Shown piece after piece: positions 7,868 through 15,758 of a stretch of DNA of 64,000 nucleotides. Below the pieces are notes generated by a model. It searched no databases. It had not been told where the DNA came from and saw only the letters and a program-made list of their open reading frames with translations. Origin of the DNA: Paracoccaceae bacterium (GTDB lineage Bacteria; Pseudomonadota; Alphaproteobacteria; Rhodobacterales; Rhodobacteraceae); NCBI GenBank assembly GCA_022763485.1, contig JALEGX010000086.1, positions 1 through 64,000 on the forward strand, read 5' to 3'. Each line of letters starts with the position of its first letter. The first letter of the stretch is position 1. A program made the position numbers and the translations under genes.

Positions 7868-9517
7868 TCAGATCGCGGCGCCGCTGCTGTCACCGCCGAA
7901 CCGCTGCAATACATTTCGGGTCACCTGTTCGACCTGCCAGTCGCGGCGCGTCAGACCATTCACCCACTCACAGGTGGCAGCATTGAATATCTCACCCTGA
8001 CCCCGTGCCCAGTGAACGATCACACCGTTGCCCCGCGTGGCGCGATCCAGGGTCTCGGGAGTGCGCTCACCAAACATCGCCTGCGCTTTGAACTGTGCAT
8101 CCCCATCCCCGATATAGACCGTTTCGCCCCAGACCCCGTGCGCGGGTTCCACATTGGTGGCAAGCCCGAGCGCCAGGATCTGGATCGCCGGGTCCGCCCC
8201 GTCGCTGCCGGTGGGAAAGGGCAGGCCGTCCTCCATCCGGTAATCCACCCCGTCGACCTCATAGCCGAAGATGCGGGAACCCGCGCCCAGCTGATCGCCA
8301 TAGCCCAGTTGCGTTTCACTGAACGCCCAGTGTTCGGGCCGGTAGACCGTGTAGCCGCCACTGCCTTGACCGACACAGCGGCCCAGACCAGCATAGACGC
8401 CTTTCAACCCGTTCGCGCCGAAGGTCTGCGTTCCCGGCCAGTTCACCGGGTCAACCTCCCACGCGGCGGTGACCAGATGCGCCTGATCAGTCCCGACCAG
8501 AGGATCGCGGTCGGCGGTGTATTTATAACAGATCTGGGTGCGGCCCTCGTCCTCGATCCTTGTCTGCCACAGGAAATTCCCGCCAAACCGCGCAACCCGT
8601 CCGCCAGCTTCGACAAAGGCGTCCACCGCGTGGCGCATATTGGCCGTCCAGTATTCGTCGTGACCGACGAAGATCACGCATTTGTGGCGGCTCAGGAGAT
8701 CAGGATCCGCCTCAAGATCATGTTGCGTGGCGAAATCCAGTTCAAATCCCTGCGCTTCGGCCCAGCGCGCGAAATGGCGTTCATAGCTGGCCCATCCAGC
8801 CGAGGCGTATTTCTTGGAATACCCATAGGCGTAGGCCCATTCCATGTAGGGGTAGCGCACCATGCCACCGGGGACATGGGGGGTCTCAGGCACCGCACGC
8901 GGGGCGCCTTCGGGCAGTTTGCAGAACCCTCGTGTCCAAGGACGCTGGGTGGAAACAACCGGAGAGAATGCATTGCTTTCCGGCCCGGTGATCCCCTCGT
9001 AGTGGTTTGATCCGCCCCAGCAATTATAGGCCAGCCAGGTGCCCGTGGCACAGACCAGCAGGTAGGGTGCGGGATCCTTGTCTGGCGCGCGGCGCAGCAG
9101 GAACAGGTGATGTTCTTCAACCCGATCCCCGTCCCGTTCGGCGCTGAGCGTGACCAGATACCCGCCCTCACGCCAGTCCTGTGGGATGGTGAAGTCATAG
9201 GAGCCGTCCCACCCGCAACCGTTGACCGAACAGTCGACGGGCGTGTCCTGATGCTCTCCGGTCAACCCGGTTTCCGACAGCACAGGTTCATGGCGCTGCC
9301 CGTCGCGCGCGACCTCAACGCTCCATTGCGCGGCAGTGGTCGACACCCGCAAGGTCACCGTTTCACCCGGGGCATAGGTCATCCTGTCGGTATAGCCCCA
9401 GATTTCCAGCACGGACGCGTCGCGCGCCGGACCGATATAGTAATTGTCCAGGATATGCCGCGCCTTGGCTCGTGTGCGGGGCGTGGTGGCGGCGCCGGGG
9501 TTTTCCGAATGGCTCAT
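7868..9517 (-). CDS. N,N-dimethylformamidase large-subunit-like protein
   Basis: A roughly 549-residue protein related to the large (beta) subunit domain of N,N-dimethylformamidase, an iron amidohydrolase. Recognisable segments are CATGTWLAYNCWGGSNHYEG, YGYSKKYASAGW, VIFVGHDEYWTANMR and, near the C-terminus, GVIVHWARGQGEIFNAATCEW. DMFase binds its iron with two Tyr and one Glu. Tyr in HDEYW and Glu in the GEIFNA segment are plausible ligands but this is not proven. It is shorter than the DmfA2 subunit (over 700 residues), and no small subunit gene is nearby. The ATG at 9517, preceded by AGGA, is preferred over a TTG at 9544. It lies 190 bases downstream of the MBL gene on the same strand, so it may belong to the MarR-controlled leftward run. 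Confidence 0.72.
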   Translation of the reverse strand: MSHSENPGAATTPRTRAKARHILDNYYIGPARDASVLEIWGYTDRMTYAPGETVTLRVSTTAAQWSVEVARDGQRHEPVLSETGLTGEHQDTPVDCSVNGCGWDGSYDFTIPQDWREGGYLVTLSAERDGDRVEEHHLFLLRRAPDKDPAPYLLVCATGTWLAYNCWGGSNHYEGITGPESNAFSPVVSTQRPWTRGFCKLPEGAPRAVPETPHVPGGMVRYPYMEWAYAYGYSKKYASAGWASYERHFARWAEAQGFELDFATQHDLEADPDLLSRHKCVIFVGHDEYWTANMRHAVDAFVEAGGRVARFGGNFLWQTRIEDEGRTQICYKYTADRDPLVGTDQAHLVTAAWEVDPVNWPGTQTFGANGLKGVYAGLGRCVGQGSGGYTVYRPEHWAFSETQLGYGDQLGAGSRIFGYEVDGVDYRMEDGLPFPTGSDGADPAIQILALGLATNVEPAHGVWGETVYIGDGDAQFKAQAMFGERTPETLDRATRGNGVIVHWARGQGEIFNAATCEWVNGLTRRDWQVEQVTRNVLQRFGGDSSGAAI

Positions 9518-9706
9518 CGGCAGATCCTGTATTTTGGACGGCAATTGCTATGTTCCAGCCTTAGTCGCTTTCGGGATCAATCCAAGCCCTCATATTTGGT
9601 GTTTGCTTCAGCCAGACCGCCACCGGATAACCAGGCTAGCTTTTTACCTTAGCGTCAACCGAGCGGGCCGTTTTTTAGACACGGGCCGCCCGGACGCGTT
9701 GCGATG

Positions 9707-10555
9707 TCAGATGGTGTAGACCTCAAGGTCCTCGGCAATACCCGACGGGCCGTCAAAATGATCGGCCATCTCCTGACGGGCGCTTGCATGTCCTTCTTCG
9801 CTGTCCATATGGATCCGGAAGTGGGAAATCAGCAACCGCTTGACGCCAGAGGCCTGCGCCGATTTGGCGATATCCTCGGGGGTCGGGGAAAACTGCGAAA
9901 TGGCGGGATGCACGTCGTCCGACGACAGACGGTAGCACCAATGCACCAGGAAATCGGCATCGCTTTGCAGCTCCGACAGGGCCGGGCAAATGCCCGCATC
10001 ACCGGAATAGACAAACTTCTTGTCTCCCGCGGTCACCGAAAATGCCATGCAGTCAAAAGCCGGTTGAGCATGGGGGACTTCGCAGCTCTGCAAGGACCAC
10101 CCGTTGCCCTCGAAGGAAAAGCCGGGGGAAATCTCTGTCACCTCGGGCGCGGGCCAGGGCCGCGGCAGCGCGCCACCCCGGGCGACCCAGACCTGTTTGG
10201 ACGGCTCCAGCTCTGTCCGCGCGACCAGATCGGGCGACAACACGCCATCCTTGCCGAACAGCAGCTCGGTCTGTCGCGCGATGGGCTTTGGACCCCAGAC
10301 TTTCAGCGGCGGCGCGCCCTCATCCCAAGCCGCATGCACCAGCCGGGCATAATCCATCATGTGATCGGTATGCAGATGGGTAAAGAACAGATGGGTAATG
10401 TCGCTGGGCAGACGGCCAGAACGCACCAGATTGTCAAAGACGCCGCCACCGCAATCGAACAGGATCTTGTCCTCTCCGATCTCCAGCAGATATCCCGACG
10501 ACGCACGACGGATATAGGCCTCGGGCGATCCCGAGCCAAGAATGGTTAGTCTCAT
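9707..10555 (-). CDS. MBL-fold metal-dependent hydrolase
   Basis: A 282-residue metallo-beta-lactamase-fold protein. The zinc motif THLHTDH gives His60, His62, Asp64 and His65; a further Asp in YSGDAG and a late His in ISHFRIH complete the pattern. The layout resembles RNase Z-like/alkylsulfatase-type hydrolases, but the substrate cannot be named. The ATG at 10555 follows a GGAGA motif that lies in the end of the sulfatase gene; a TTG one codon earlier is less likely. It starts 3 bases after the sulfatase stop and is therefore co-translated with it. Confidence 0.82.
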   Translation of the reverse strand: MRLTILGSGSPEAYIRRASSGYLLEIGEDKILFDCGGGVFDNLVRSGRLPSDITHLFFTHLHTDHMMDYARLVHAAWDEGAPPLKVWGPKPIARQTELLFGKDGVLSPDLVARTELEPSKQVWVARGGALPRPWPAPEVTEISPGFSFEGNGWSLQSCEVPHAQPAFDCMAFSVTAGDKKFVYSGDAGICPALSELQSDADFLVHWCYRLSSDDVHPAISQFSPTPEDIAKSAQASGVKRLLISHFRIHMDSEEGHASARQEMADHFDGPSGIAEDLEVYTI

Positions 10556-10558
10556 CAA

Positions 10559-11995
10559 TCAGTTCTCCAGCTTTGGCGGTGGGGTCGCGCCGGGCGCGCC
10601 CAGTGTCAGGGCGCGTGCGCGTCCCCCGTGTGAGGCAATCAGCGCGGCCTGGTCGGTGAACGCCTGTGCATCCACGGCCTCGGGATCACAGATCTGGCGC
10701 AGTTCCTGTTCCATCAGGGCCAGTGTCGCGGCGTAGTCAGGATGGGCCGCCAGATCATTCAGCTCTTCCGGGTCGGTCTCCAGATCAAAGAGCTCCGGCG
10801 CAAAACCCACGTAGTGATGGTATTTCCACCGCCCCTTGCGCAGCATGAAGGCCCCGGACACTGCGCCCGCGGCGTGATACTCCGAAAATACGGGCCGGTC
10901 CGGGTCTGTGGCTTCTGTTGCGATGGTCTCCAGCGGTTTGGCGCCGGGCGCCGCATCAAGGCTCTGCCCGAAATGCGAGGCCAGCATACAGGACAGATCC
11001 AGCAGGCTGACCGGCGTTTCACATTCCCCCACCGGCACGCCGGGCCCCGACAGGATCATCGGCACAGCCACGCTTTCCTGATAGAGGTTGGATTTGCCCC
11101 ACAGGCCGCGCGCGCCCAGATTGTCACCGTGATCGGAGGTGTAGACAATCGTCGTGTTTTCACCGAAGCCGCTCTGCTCCAATGCCGACAGGATCTGTCC
11201 GACATTGTGGTCCAGCCATGTGCAGAGCCCCAGATAGCTGGCGATCGCAACCTTGCGTTCGGTGTCATCCTGAAACTTTGCCTCACTGTCCATGAAGGCA
11301 TTCTGTTTTTCGACCCAGTCATGCCGCGCATGGCCATCACGGGGGTGCAGCTTGGGCTCGGGCAGCGTGTCCAGCGGGTAGAGGTCAAAGAACTCCTGCG
11401 GCACGACCAGCGGGAAATGCGGTGCGACCAGCCCGACATAGAGGCACCACGGGCGCTGATCCTCAGAGGCGGCCCGCTCTTGCAGCCAGCGGGTGGTCCG
11501 TTCGGTCACTGCGGCGTCGTATTCGGTATATTTTGAATGGCCGGGTCCGATGTAGTCGCCCAGCATTCGGCCCTTGCCGTAAACCCGCTCATCTTCCTTG
11601 CGGATGGAGGCCCAGACCATACCAACCCCGCCGGCCACCATCATCGGCAGATGCTCGGTATCGAACCCGGCCGGATCCTCCTCGGCACGATAGTGCAGCT
11701 TGCCGATGCTTTCGACAGGGACGTCGGCACCCTGCAACGCATGTCCCCACCCCCGGATTGAACCGTCATAGGGCATGGCATTGTCCCACAACCGGGTCTG
11801 ATGCGCATATTTGCCGGTGGCAAAGCTGGCCCTTGCGGGAACACAGATCGGTGAGGGTGTATAGGCGTTGGTAAACCGCGTCCCCCGCGCTGCCAGCCCA
11901 TCCAGATGCGGGGTCTGCACCAGCGGATGCCCCGCGCACCCCAGGGCCCGCGCCTGATGTTCATCAGACATGATGACCAACATGTTCGACGTCAT
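10559..11995 (-). CDS. Sulfatase, cytoplasmic (choline-sulfatase-like)
   Basis: A 478-residue type I sulfatase. Cys51 in CVPARAS is the CxPxR motif converted to formylglycine in active enzymes. Metal-binding residues are visible in IMSDEHQ (N-terminal Asp/Glu) and YTSDHGDNLGARGLWGK (Asp-His and catalytic Lys region). There is no signal peptide: the beta strand NMLVIMSDE begins at residue 4, so the enzyme is cytoplasmic, as choline sulfatase is. Its start codon overlaps the marR stop (ATGA) and the MBL gene follows by 3 bases. The substrate is unknown but must be intracellular. The formylglycine-generating enzyme is not in the window. Confidence 0.88.
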   Translation of the reverse strand: MTSNMLVIMSDEHQARALGCAGHPLVQTPHLDGLAARGTRFTNAYTPSPICVPARASFATGKYAHQTRLWDNAMPYDGSIRGWGHALQGADVPVESIGKLHYRAEEDPAGFDTEHLPMMVAGGVGMVWASIRKEDERVYGKGRMLGDYIGPGHSKYTEYDAAVTERTTRWLQERAASEDQRPWCLYVGLVAPHFPLVVPQEFFDLYPLDTLPEPKLHPRDGHARHDWVEKQNAFMDSEAKFQDDTERKVAIASYLGLCTWLDHNVGQILSALEQSGFGENTTIVYTSDHGDNLGARGLWGKSNLYQESVAVPMILSGPGVPVGECETPVSLLDLSCMLASHFGQSLDAAPGAKPLETIATEATDPDRPVFSEYHAAGAVSGAFMLRKGRWKYHHYVGFAPELFDLETDPEELNDLAAHPDYAATLALMEQELRQICDPEAVDAQAFTDQAALIASHGGRARALTLGAPGATPPPKLEN

Positions 11996-12468
11996 TCTTT
12001 ACCATCCATTTCGTCTACGACCGCGTCCAGCTTCTGCAGCGCATTGAACAGTTCACGCTGCTCATCCGGGGTCAGGCTGCCCATCAGGCGTTCCTGTCGC
12101 GCGCGCATGTGCGGCCGGGCGCGATTGAAATGTTCCAGCCCTTTCGGCGTGAAGTCGATGTAGTGGGCGCGCTGATCTGATTCGCAGGTTTCGCTGGAAA
12201 TCAGGCCGCGATCGAGCATCGACTTGATCGCGCGGCTCAACTGGCCCTTGTCCAGATTCGTCTGCCGGATGATTTCTGAGGGCGTGATCTTTCCCATCGT
12301 CTCCAACGTCACGAAAACCCGCCACTGCATCAGCGACAAATCCGAGCTTTCCTTAAGGATTCTATTCGCTTGCGCGTTCAGCCGGGCGTGCAGACGGGAC
12401 ACGCGAAAGGTGATCATCTGCTGAAGATGCGCCCGTGTGACCGTCTGTTCTGGATCGTCTTTTGCCAT
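11992..12468 (-). CDS. MarR-family transcriptional regulator
   Basis: A 158-residue winged-helix regulator. Typical MarR elements are LSLMQWRVFVTLETMGKITPS, then the recognition helix region QTNLDKGQLSRAIKSMLDRGL and the wing ISSETCESDQRAHYIDFTPKG. The ATG at 12468 is preferred; 54 more bases upstream are open but would extend into the operator region. It heads the leftward run marR-sulfatase-MBL and is divergent from the TTT transporter genes. Two 16-bp palindromes between them (12509-12544) are its probable operators, which would give autoregulation and control of both directions. Confidence 0.88.
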   Translation of the reverse strand: MAKDDPEQTVTRAHLQQMITFRVSRLHARLNAQANRILKESSDLSLMQWRVFVTLETMGKITPSEIIRQTNLDKGQLSRAIKSMLDRGLISSETCESDQRAHYIDFTPKGLEHFNRARPHMRARQERLMGSLTPDEQRELFNALQKLDAVVDEMDGKE

Positions 12469-12508
12469 TGTCTCTGCTTTCCGCTTTCTCCCAAGACTGA
12501 CCCCTTTA

Positions 12509-12544
12509 AGTTGATGTGTCAACTTTTTAGTTGACGCGTCAACT
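12509..12544. promoter_or_regulatory. Twin palindromic MarR-type operators
   Basis: AGTTGATGTGTCAACT (12509-12524) and AGTTGACGCGTCAACT (12529-12544) share the pattern AGTTGA-N4-TCAACT; the second is a perfect palindrome. Their centres are 20 bp apart, on the same DNA face. They sit between marR and the TTT substrate-binding protein gene, the classic location for a MarR repressor acting on both promoters. Confidence 0.75.
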
Positions 12545-12587
12545 AGTCTTGAAGCAAGCTTTGAGGAACAAGATCAGGGAGAGAGAC

Positions 12588-13538
12588 ATGAAACGTATTT
12601 TCAAAGCAGGCATCGCGGCCCTGGGCGCCGTGGTTGTGGCAACCTCGGCCTTTGCAGCGGACTGGACGCCGCCCGGTCCGATCAAGCTGATGATCGGGTT
12701 CAAGGCCGGCGGCGGCGCCGACACCCAGGCCCGGCTGATCGCCGAAGAGCTGGAAGCGCGCATGGGGTGGAAGTTCATCCCCGAGCAAGTCACCGGCAAG
12801 GGCGGGCTGAACCTGGCAAACGCGCTGAAGGGTCAGCCCAACGACGGCACCGCCATCGGGTTGGTCGTGACCGAAACCCTTGGCTACAACATGGCAGCCG
12901 CAAATGCCGGCATGACCCCCGATGACTTCACCGGCCTGACCACGACGGCTGGCTTCCAAATGGGCGTTGTGGCCCGCACCGACAAAGGCTGGGCCACGTT
13001 TGACGACATGATTGCCGCTGCCAAGGCAGGTCAGGACGTGCGCTTCGGCGCCATGAGCCCGAAGCTGGCCGACCTCGCCTATCTGCTGGGCAAGGCGCAG
13101 GGCGTTGATTTCAACATCGTCAACGTCAAGGGCGGCAAAGGCGTGATGAACGGTGTCAACGCAGGGGATCTGGACGTCGGCTTCATGGCCGGGATCCAGA
13201 CCAAGGGCGTGGCAGCCGGGGATCTGGTCAATCTGGCCTCTGCCCTGTCCGTGCCGCTGGTCCAGACCCCGGAGGCACCGACCTTTGGCGATCTGGGTGT
13301 AGAGTTCAGCGCCGACGGCTACTTTGTCTTCATCGGCCCCGCCGGGATGCCCGACGATGCACGCGCGGCCCTGTCCAATGCCATCTCCAGCGTGGTGAGC
13401 GACGACAGCACCAAGGCAGGCGGTCTGATCAAGAAGGCCTTCGGCGGACCCGCAGCCATCTCGGGCGATGCGCTGACAGAACTTCTGGCAAATGATTATG
13501 CCAGCGCCGGTGCCCTGCTGGACGCAGCATCCGAGTAA
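12588..13538 (+). CDS. Tripartite tricarboxylate transporter substrate-binding protein (TctC family)
   Basis: A 316-residue periplasmic solute-binding protein. The signal peptide MKRIFKAGIAALGAVVVATS...AFA ends near residue 23, followed by the typical BugD/TctC start PGPIKLMIGFKAGGGADTQ. It captures an organic anion and hands it to the TctB/TctA membrane proteins that follow. The start at 12588 is supported by AGGGAGAG a few bases upstream; an earlier ATG would overlap the operator. Expression is probably MarR-controlled. A hairpin with a T-run follows the gene and may reduce transcription into tctB, fitting the usual excess of binding protein. Confidence 0.9.
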   Translation: MKRIFKAGIAALGAVVVATSAFAADWTPPGPIKLMIGFKAGGGADTQARLIAEELEARMGWKFIPEQVTGKGGLNLANALKGQPNDGTAIGLVVTETLGYNMAAANAGMTPDDFTGLTTTAGFQMGVVARTDKGWATFDDMIAAAKAGQDVRFGAMSPKLADLAYLLGKAQGVDFNIVNVKGGKGVMNGVNAGDLDVGFMAGIQTKGVAAGDLVNLASALSVPLVQTPEAPTFGDLGVEFSADGYFVFIGPAGMPDDARAALSNAISSVVSDDSTKAGGLIKKAFGGPAAISGDALTELLANDYASAGALLDAASE

Positions 13539-13547
13539 CCCCTTTCT

Positions 13548-13582
13548 GGCCGGGCACGTGCAAGACACCGCCCGGCCTTTTT
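13548..13582 (+). terminator. Hairpin plus T-run, attenuator between tctC-like and tctB-like
   Basis: GGCCGGGC (13548-13555) pairs with GCCCGGCC (13570-13577) and is followed by five Ts. It lies inside the operon, so partial termination that raises the ratio of binding protein to permease is likely. Confidence 0.75.
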
Positions 13583-13602
13583 GTATCCAGGCGGAGGTTG
13601 AC

Positions 13603-14169
13603 GTGGCGAATTTACCCAGAAGCAACTTGGTTCTAGGCCTGCTGACGCTCGCATTCGCGGTGCTGCTGCTTTTCGTCTGGATCCCTATGGATACGCAGAC
13701 CGGTCTCATGGAAAAGGTCAGGCGGCAGGTGGTGATCGGGGATGCCCTGGCCCCGACAGTGGCCGCCCTCTTCCTGATCCTGGGCGGCGGGCTGTTGGCG
13801 GTGGTTGAGCGTAATGCTGAAAATCAGCCACGGATGTCTTTGCGCGGGCTGGGGTTCACGGCAATCCTGATGACAATCGTTTTCGTCGGTTTGCTGGTGA
13901 TGCGCCATGCCGGTCCGCTCTCAGTCTGGATCGTCAACGCGGTGCAGGGCGGTGAGCTGGAGTACCGCCTGCTGCGTGACACCGCACCCTGGAAATACAT
14001 TGGCTTTTTTCTGGGCGGCACCTTTCTGATTTCGGGGGTGATCTCTTTGGTTGAGGGGCGTGTCACCGGCCGGACAGTACTGGTGGCGATCCTTGCCGTC
14101 GTGGTGATGATCTTCATCTACGACGTGCCTTTCGATGACCTGCTGCTGCCGCCGAACGGGGATGTCTGA
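13603..14169 (+). CDS. Tripartite tricarboxylate transporter small membrane subunit (TctB family)
   Basis: A 188-residue integral membrane protein with about four hydrophobic segments: near residues 7-24, 47-65, 82-100 and a pair in the last 60 residues. This matches TctB in size and topology. The start is a GTG at 13603 with GGAGG at 13593-13597; an upstream in-frame ATG would run through the terminator hairpin and is unlikely. It overlaps the tctA-like start (TGATG, 14167-14171). TctB sequences are poorly conserved, so the call relies on position between TctC- and TctA-like genes plus topology. Confidence 0.8.
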   Translation: MANLPRSNLVLGLLTLAFAVLLLFVWIPMDTQTGLMEKVRRQVVIGDALAPTVAALFLILGGGLLAVVERNAENQPRMSLRGLGFTAILMTIVFVGLLVMRHAGPLSVWIVNAVQGGELEYRLLRDTAPWKYIGFFLGGTFLISGVISLVEGRVTGRTVLVAILAVVVMIFIYDVPFDDLLLPPNGDV

Positions 14170-15758
14170 TGGGAACCTTCGACTATATCCTGATGGGCAT
14201 TCAGGCGGTCTTTCAGGGGCCGGCGCTGTTTTCGATCCTCGGGGTCTCAATTTCAGTCACATTGGTGATGATCTTTGGTGGCTTCCTGACGGGGATCGCC
14301 GTGGGTGCAACGCCCGGTCTGGCCGGTCCCGTGGCCATGGCGATTGCACTGCCGATCCTGATTTCGGTCTTTGGCTATACGCCCGATGCACTGTTGCCGG
14401 TGATGGGCTTCCTGATCGGCATCATGAAAGGCGCAACAATCGGTGGAGCCGTCCCGGCGATCCTGTTCAACACGCCCGGAACACCGGATGCCTTCATGAC
14501 CACGCTGGACGGCTACCCTATGACCAAGCGCGGCAAGGCAAAGAAAGCCCTGCGGGTGGCGCATTTCGCCTCGGCCTCCGGTGACACCTTCTCGGACATC
14601 GTGCTGATCATCTGCGCGCCGTTTCTGGCACTGATGGTCGAGGCCTATCTGGACCTGCCGGAAAAGACCGCGCTGCTGATCCTGTCGCTCAGCTTCATTG
14701 CCACCGTCATCGGCGGCTCTGCGGCAAAGGGTCTGATTTCCACCGGGCTGGGCCTGCTGGCCGCCTATATCGGCACGGGTGAGGACTTCTATCCCCGCCT
14801 GTCGATGGGGCAACCCGCCCTCAGCCAGGGCTTTCCCATCGCCACTGCGGTGCTGGGCGTGCTGATCATCGGCGCGGTGCTGAAAGAGCTGGAGGACCTG
14901 TGGCGGCGCAAACGCGACAGCGGCACCCTGCCCGAGCATCGTGACAAAGGCGATCAACGGTTGCGGGGCGCGGACGTTCGGCGCCTGTTGCCCTATATCG
15001 GGCGCTCGGCCCTGATCGGCACCGCCATCGGCGCCCTGCCCGGTATCGGTTCCACCCTTGCGGCCACATTGGGCTACACGGTCGGCAAGTCACGCTATGC
15101 CCGCAAGAAGCGCCCCGACGCGCCAGAGTTCGGCCAGGGCGCAGCCGAAGGGATTGCCGCCACCGAGGCCGCCAACTCCTCGGTCTCCGGCGCCAACTTG
15201 ATCCCGGTGCTCAGCCTGGGCATCCCCGGAAACGCCGCTGCCGTGTTCCTGATCCTGGCGGCGGAAAGCATCGGCGGCTTCAACCCCGGCCCGTCGGTCT
15301 TTCGCTTCACCACCGACAGCGTGAACCCGGAACTGGTCGTGGCCTTCGGTCTGTTCACCGCGATGATGATCGCCAACCTGCTGAACTGGACCGTTGGTGG
15401 GCTGTTCATGCGGTCCATGGGCGTGATGATCCGCATCCCGAAACATGTGCTGCTGCCCAGCGTTCTGTTGCTGACCCTGACCGCGATCTATGTGCAGGAA
15501 ACCCGGATCGAAGCGATCTGGTTTGCCCTGGGCTTCGGGGTACTGGGATATCTGATGCGGGCCGTCGCAATCTCTCCGCTGCCGTTTGTCATCGCCTTCA
15601 TCCTGGGCGGCAAGCTGGAAGAGAACGCGCGCCAGGCTTTTGCCGCAACAGGCGGTGATCCCTGGTTCCTGTTCACCAATCCCGGGGCCGCCATCCTGAT
15701 GGCCATGGCGCTGGCCGTCATCATCCTGACCTCTCGCAAACAGAAAGACCCCGCATGA
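14169..15758 (+). CDS. Tripartite tricarboxylate transporter large permease (TctA family)
   Basis: A 529-residue polytopic membrane protein of the TctA family with about 11-12 hydrophobic segments. The two signature motifs are present: GVAVGATPGLAGPVAMAI-like near residue 45 and GALPGIGSTLAATLGYT near residue 285, an internal repeat of the family. SGANLIPVLSLGIPGNAAAVF follows, as usual. It uses the ion gradient to import the anion delivered by the binding protein. Its stop overlaps the start of the second sulfatase (ATGA, 15755-15758), tying uptake to desulfation. Confidence 0.92.
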   Translation: MGTFDYILMGIQAVFQGPALFSILGVSISVTLVMIFGGFLTGIAVGATPGLAGPVAMAIALPILISVFGYTPDALLPVMGFLIGIMKGATIGGAVPAILFNTPGTPDAFMTTLDGYPMTKRGKAKKALRVAHFASASGDTFSDIVLIICAPFLALMVEAYLDLPEKTALLILSLSFIATVIGGSAAKGLISTGLGLLAAYIGTGEDFYPRLSMGQPALSQGFPIATAVLGVLIIGAVLKELEDLWRRKRDSGTLPEHRDKGDQRLRGADVRRLLPYIGRSALIGTAIGALPGIGSTLAATLGYTVGKSRYARKKRPDAPEFGQGAAEGIAATEAANSSVSGANLIPVLSLGIPGNAAAVFLILAAESIGGFNPGPSVFRFTTDSVNPELVVAFGLFTAMMIANLLNWTVGGLFMRSMGVMIRIPKHVLLPSVLLLTLTAIYVQETRIEAIWFALGFGVLGYLMRAVAISPLPFVIAFILGGKLEENARQAFAATGGDPWFLFTNPGAAILMAMALAVIILTSRKQKDPA

